From Parelaphostrongylus tenuis (Eukaryota; Nematoda; Chromadorea; Rhabditida; Metastrongylidae): a stretch of DNA of 64,000 bases. Made by a program: the position numbers and the translations under genes. The stretch is from NCBI GenBank assembly GCA_019055375.1, contig JAHQIW010004085.1, forward strand, positions 62,001 to 126,000, read 5' to 3'. This document shows, piece by piece, positions 61,193 to 64,000 of the stretch. The number at the start of each line of letters is the position of its first letter. Positions within the stretch are counted from its first letter, which is position 1. The notes under the pieces were generated by a model. That model had not been told where the DNA came from and did not search any database. It saw only the letters and a program-made list of their open reading frames with translations.

Positions 61193-61439
61193 TTCACTGG
61201 GTAGATTCAGTCGCTAGATTAACGGGATTATTGCTTATGGATATGTGAAAATAGACGGCTTTCAAAACTTTTTTTACAGCGTTCTCCTGAAAAAGTTTTC
61301 TTATAACAGGATATAAGCGGAACATTAAGCATAAGATCTGTTCCCATGGAATAATCCGAGATTTAGTAGCTGTAATCATTTTACCTCTAGTCATCTTTCC
61401 AATAATGTAGCGGTCCTTTGTTCGCCCTCGTCTCAAGTT
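61193..61439 (-). pseudogene. Exon pair, unit 1 (decayed)
   Basis: Segment B1 (61,385-61,439, 55 nt) ends with a GTAAAA donor-like sequence but has lost its acceptor AG (TTGTAA). Segment A1 (61,193-61,286, 94 nt) follows a strong TTTTTCAG acceptor and ends at GTATGG. The B1 frame used by units 3 and 4 has a stop here. Probably non-functional. Confidence 0.4.
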
Positions 61440-61635
61440 TTACAACATACTGTTACTTTGTTCAAATCACAGTCACCGAGAGACAAGGAAAATGCATTGC
61501 CAAAACACGACATAGTTGACCTTATGAATATTTCCAAATAAGAGACCAAATACTCCGTGACATATTCTCAGACCTGTCTCAGTAGTCTACTATGATAATT
61601 CATGAAAATAATCATAAAGCCAGTACACATCATAC

Positions 61636-61878
61636 TTTAGACAGCGATTTAGCTAACGGACCAACCTGGGTGAAGGCTGATGAAGAGCACGCAGTCGAGC
61701 AACCGCCAAAATTTTCATTAGTGCACTGAAAATGGAACTCTCAAAACAGAATTAGAGCGAACGAATAGGAACATGATCTATTAGTACGGAAGATGCAAAA
61801 AGGTATCAGCTATAACCATTTCACCTCTCATTTTCCCTCCAGTAGTAATCGGTCCTTTATTCGCCGTCGTTTTGGGTT
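61636..61878 (-). pseudogene. Exon pair, unit 2 (decayed)
   Basis: B2 (61,825-61,878, 54 nt) has a CTGTAG acceptor and GTGAAA donor but is two bases shorter than in units 3 and 4, with a stop in the shared frame. A2 (61,636-61,725, 90 nt) has an optimal TTTTCAG acceptor and a GTATGA donor; its frame resembles units 3 and 4 (HQPSPRLVR, stop, LNRCLK) with one stop. Confidence 0.4.
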
Positions 61879-62079
61879 CTACAGCATAAGTATTACTTTC
61901 TTCTTGTCATAATCATCTAAGGGCTATATAATTGTGTGCAAAACATTACACGGTTGACCTCAATAACTTTCGCAAAATAAATGAGACGGAAAAGTTCTTA
62001 AACACATCCTGTAGCCGTTGTCTCAACAAATATCTCTCTTATTTGATAGAAAGAGTTTTGATATCAGCATATATCTTAC

Positions 62080-62323
62080 TCCAAATGACGATTCAGGCAG
62101 CGGATAAACCGGGATGCAGGTTGGCGGTGAGGACGCAGTTGGACAACCATCGCAGTTCTCATTACTTTCACTAAAATGCGATTCGCGAAACAAATTTAAA
62201 GCGAACAAATGAGATGATCATCTTTTAGTACAGAAGAAACAAAAGTCTAGTAGTACATTCGTTTCACCTCTCATTTTCTTTCCAGTAGTGGAAGCTGTCA
62301 TTTGGTCACCGCCATTTCGAGTT
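62080..62323 (-). CDS. Exon pair, unit 3 (candidate coding)
   Basis: Two exon-like segments on the minus strand: B3 at 62,268-62,323 (56 nt, acceptor GTTTTAG, donor GTGAAA) and A3 at 62,080-62,170 (91 nt, acceptor CATTTTAG, donor GTAAGA), separated by a 97-base intron-like segment. They sum to 147 nt, and phases close: B3 starts with one base completing a codon and A3 ends with two. The joined frame is open, reading GGDQMTASTTGKKMR from B3 and VMRTAMVVQLRP and ASRFIRCLNR from A3. Unit 4 reads similarly. No known domain is recognised. It lies downstream of the RRM-like exon on the same strand, so it may belong to the same gene. Splice sites are predicted by eye only. Confidence 0.45.
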
Positions 62324-62523
62324 CTAAAACCTAAGCGTTACTTTCCTCAAATTATACCCGCCCGAAGATAACAAAATTGCGTGCAAAAAACACCACATAT
62401 TTTAGCTTGAAAGACTTTTCCAATACAAATGGCACGCAAGGTTCACAAAGTATCTTCAGGCCGATGTTTCCGCAATTCTCTATTACATGACAGGAATAGT
62501 TTTGACTATTGTATGTATCTTAT

Positions 62524-62769
62524 TTCAGAAGGCGATTCAGGCAGCGGATAAATCGGGATGAAGGTTGATGATACGGATGCAGCTGAACAATCGCCATAGT
62601 CCTCATTACGTCCACTAAAAATGTGATTCTTAAAGCAGAATCAGAGCGAACGAATAAGAACGTCATCTTTGAGCACGGAGGGCATAAAAGTTCAGTAGCT
62701 ATAATCTTTTCACCTCTCACTTCCTCTCCAGTAAATGAAGTGGTAGCTTGATCGCCGTAGTCTTGAAAC
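62524..62769 (-). CDS. Exon pair, unit 4 (candidate coding)
   Basis: B4 at 62,714-62,769 (56 nt, acceptor GTTATAG, donor GTGAAA) and A4 at 62,524-62,614 (91 nt, acceptor TTTTTAG), separated by 99 bases. Lengths and phases are the same as in unit 3. The open frame reads FQDYGDQATTSFTGEEVR from B4 and VMRTMAIVQLHP and SSRFIRCLNRLL from A4. The donor after A4 is ATAAGA in place of GTAAGA, so this copy may have lost splicing or use another site. The shared frame (GDQxTxSxTG, VMRT, SRFIRCLNR) between diverged units favours coding; similarity in the introns is lower but not absent. Confidence 0.45.
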
Positions 62770-62968
62770 CTATAACATGTGTTACTTAGTTCAAGTTATA
62801 ATCGTCTAGAGAAGACAAAAATGCGTTCAAAACTCTACCAGTTTTAACTTAACAACTTTTGCATTAAAAAAGGTACGGAATAACTTCGTCAAATATCCTA
62901 GAATCGATGTTTCGGCAATCTTCTCCAACACTTGGCAGAAATGATTTCGATGCCAGTGTATGCCATAC

Positions 62969-63226
62969 TTCAGAGGAAGATTCATCCATAAGATAATCCA
63001 AAGCTAGTGTGTAGACGGATAAAGACTTTGAAGTCCGACAACTACCTAGACTCTCAAGAGATTTATAAGAGATATGATTCCTAAAAAAAGAATAAGGACG
63101 AAAAAATAAAGAAGACCATCTGTTTGCGTAAAAGAAAGCAAAAATCAGTATCATAAATATTTCACCTTTCGATTTCTTGGCAATGAGGATAAACATCGTC
63201 TTATCGTCCTCCTTCTTCTTGAATCC
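62969..63226 (-). pseudogene. Exon pair, unit 5 (divergent)
   Basis: B5 (about 63,166-63,226) keeps a GTGAAA donor but the acceptor AG is absent (TTATG). Its frame reads FKKKEDDKTMFILIAKKSKG, only loosely like the other units. A5 ends at a GTATGG donor at 62,969; no acceptor is visible at the expected place. It is the unit nearest the RRM-like exon. It may be an ancestral, divergent or dead unit. Confidence 0.35.
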
Positions 63227-63605
63227 ATAACGTAAATCTGATTTTTATCAAGTCAAAATCGCTTAGAGACAATAAATAGCAAGCACAAAACACCGTATAT
63301 CCGATCTCAAAAACTGTTTCAAGGTTTATGGCAGGTTCTACCTAAGTCAAATGATTCCAACGTTAAGAAGAGAATACAAATGTTATAAGCCTGAGAAATG
63401 GATAGAATACCAATATAACATGGGCCATGAAAAAATCTAACGCAATCTAAGTGTACAAAAAGCTTATTGCAGGCATGTTGATCGCTGAAATGAACTCTTC
63501 AAAGAAAAATCAAACGAAATGGGAATGTCAATGCAAACATTCAGTGCATTCTCTACAGAATTCAGACTAAGTTACCAAACTAGCTCTAAACATCAGTGCG
63601 CAAAT

Positions 63606-63785
63606 TCAACTAACATGCTTCGATTCTTCGCGCGACTGTACTCCTATTGGTATGTCCAAATAATATCCATTCAGCGCTTTGACCGCAACCGGAACGCTTG
63701 CGTCCTCTTCGAACAGAACAAATGCAAAGCGATAAGTAGTCAAAATGACCAGTTTAACTTCTTTTTGACTGCCCCATGCTGAACA
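63606..63785 (-). CDS. RRM-domain exon, partial gene
   Basis: On the minus strand, after an ACGCAG acceptor-like sequence at 63,786-63,791, an open segment runs to a TGA at 63,606-63,608. It has the pattern of an RNA recognition motif from beta-2 to beta-4: CSAWGSQKEVKLVI, the RNP1-like YRFAFVLFEE, the helix ASVPVAVKALNGYYL, and IPIGVQ. The first strand with RNP2 would be in an upstream exon, probably beyond the right edge. The frame could end at the TGA or splice at CAT|GTTAGT (exon 63,615-63,785, 171 nt = 57 codons), which is a non-optimal donor. RRM proteins bind single-stranded RNA; the specific protein is not identifiable. The tandem exon pairs lie downstream on the same strand. Confidence 0.6.
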   Translation of the reverse strand, partial: CSAWGSQKEVKLVILTTYRFAFVLFEEDASVPVAVKALNGYYLDIPIGVQSREESKHVS

Positions 63786-64000
63786 CTGCGTAATATATTT
63801 ATATGCTATACAACCACGATCAACATGAATTGCTTATGAATTTGGCAGGAAATGTTTTACTTTATTCAATATTAAAGCAGCGATCATATCCACAATGATG
63901 TAGAGAGGTGTGTAAAAACTTTTTGCGTCAATACTATCCTGATACACTAATAGCCAACCTATATTGCTAAAATTCTGAAAACATCGGGACTTCTGCACCA

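Larger units (their letters stand above)
61170..63240 (-). repeat. Five-unit ~445 bp tandem array
   Basis: A landmark read as TTTCACCTCTCATTTTC on the plus strand recurs at about 61,380, 61,820, 62,263, 62,709 and 63,161, giving spacings of about 440, 443, 446 and 452. Other shared words include TATCCGCTGCCTGAATCG (minus strand) in units 3 and 4 and GAGCGAACGAAT (plus strand). Units are diverged: the 91-base exon-like segment of units 3 and 4 differs at about 22 positions by eye. Each unit, read on the minus strand, contains two exon-like segments described separately. Confidence 0.85.

Noticed and set aside
1..64000. CRISPR arrays, bacterial operons, rRNA or spliced-leader RNA genes
   Set aside because: No regularly spaced direct repeats with unique spacers, no bacterial-type gene packing, and no recognisable rRNA or SL1-like GGTTTAATTACCCAAG sequence was seen on either strand.

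Overview
This 64 kb window looks like repeat-rich nuclear DNA from a nematode, most likely a strongylid (hookworm-type) worm. The evidence is an RTE-class LINE whose protein resembles the abundant strongylid RTE elements (recognised from memory, not searched), many Tc1/mariner relics, tRNA-derived SINE-like elements, and exon-like blocks with TTTTCAG-type acceptors and ~100 bp introns near the right end. Nothing bacterial or viral is seen. The sequence is AT-rich by eye and almost gene-free. Most open frames lie inside repeats.

Left part (1-16 kb): dispersed degenerate repeats, mariner relics (about 3.1-3.9 kb and 15.6-16.1 kb), a 5'-truncated RTE copy with an intact frame (5.9-7.0 kb), a much older RTE relic (8.5-10.6 kb) and a foldback element (13.5-13.9 kb).

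Centre (16.2-37.0 kb): a giant imperfect inverted repeat. The left arm (about 16,163-24,138) and right arm (about 28,334-37,022) surround a 4.2 kb spacer. Both arms share the same fossils in mirror order (mariner fragment, foldback element, dispersed repeat, SINE), so those predate the duplication. A 0.76 kb foldback element in the left arm, a 0.94 kb segment in the right arm and a near-perfect 547 bp palindrome in the right arm are not shared. The spacer holds tRNA-like elements, a head-to-head tRNA composite, TA microsatellites and an RTE tail fragment.

Right-centre (39.1-44.1 kb): an apparently full-length ~3.35 kb RTE element on the minus strand, inserted into an older RTE copy with a 12 bp target-site duplication. 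It carries one nonsense codon, one frameshift and a substitution in the endonuclease SDH motif.

Right part (44-61 kb): mostly unannotatable decayed DNA with four more mariner relics (one keeping both inverted ends), another composite SINE, a foldback element and a decayed RTE 5' part.

Right end (61.2-63.8 kb): the best evidence for host coding sequence. A minus-strand RRM-like exon (63,606-63,785) lies upstream of five tandem ~445 bp units. Each unit carries a possible exon pair, 56 + 91 nt in the two best units, bounded by splice-like signals and summing to 147 nt (49 codons). This resembles tandem exon duplication in an RRM-protein gene that enters from the right edge. No functional RNA gene was found.
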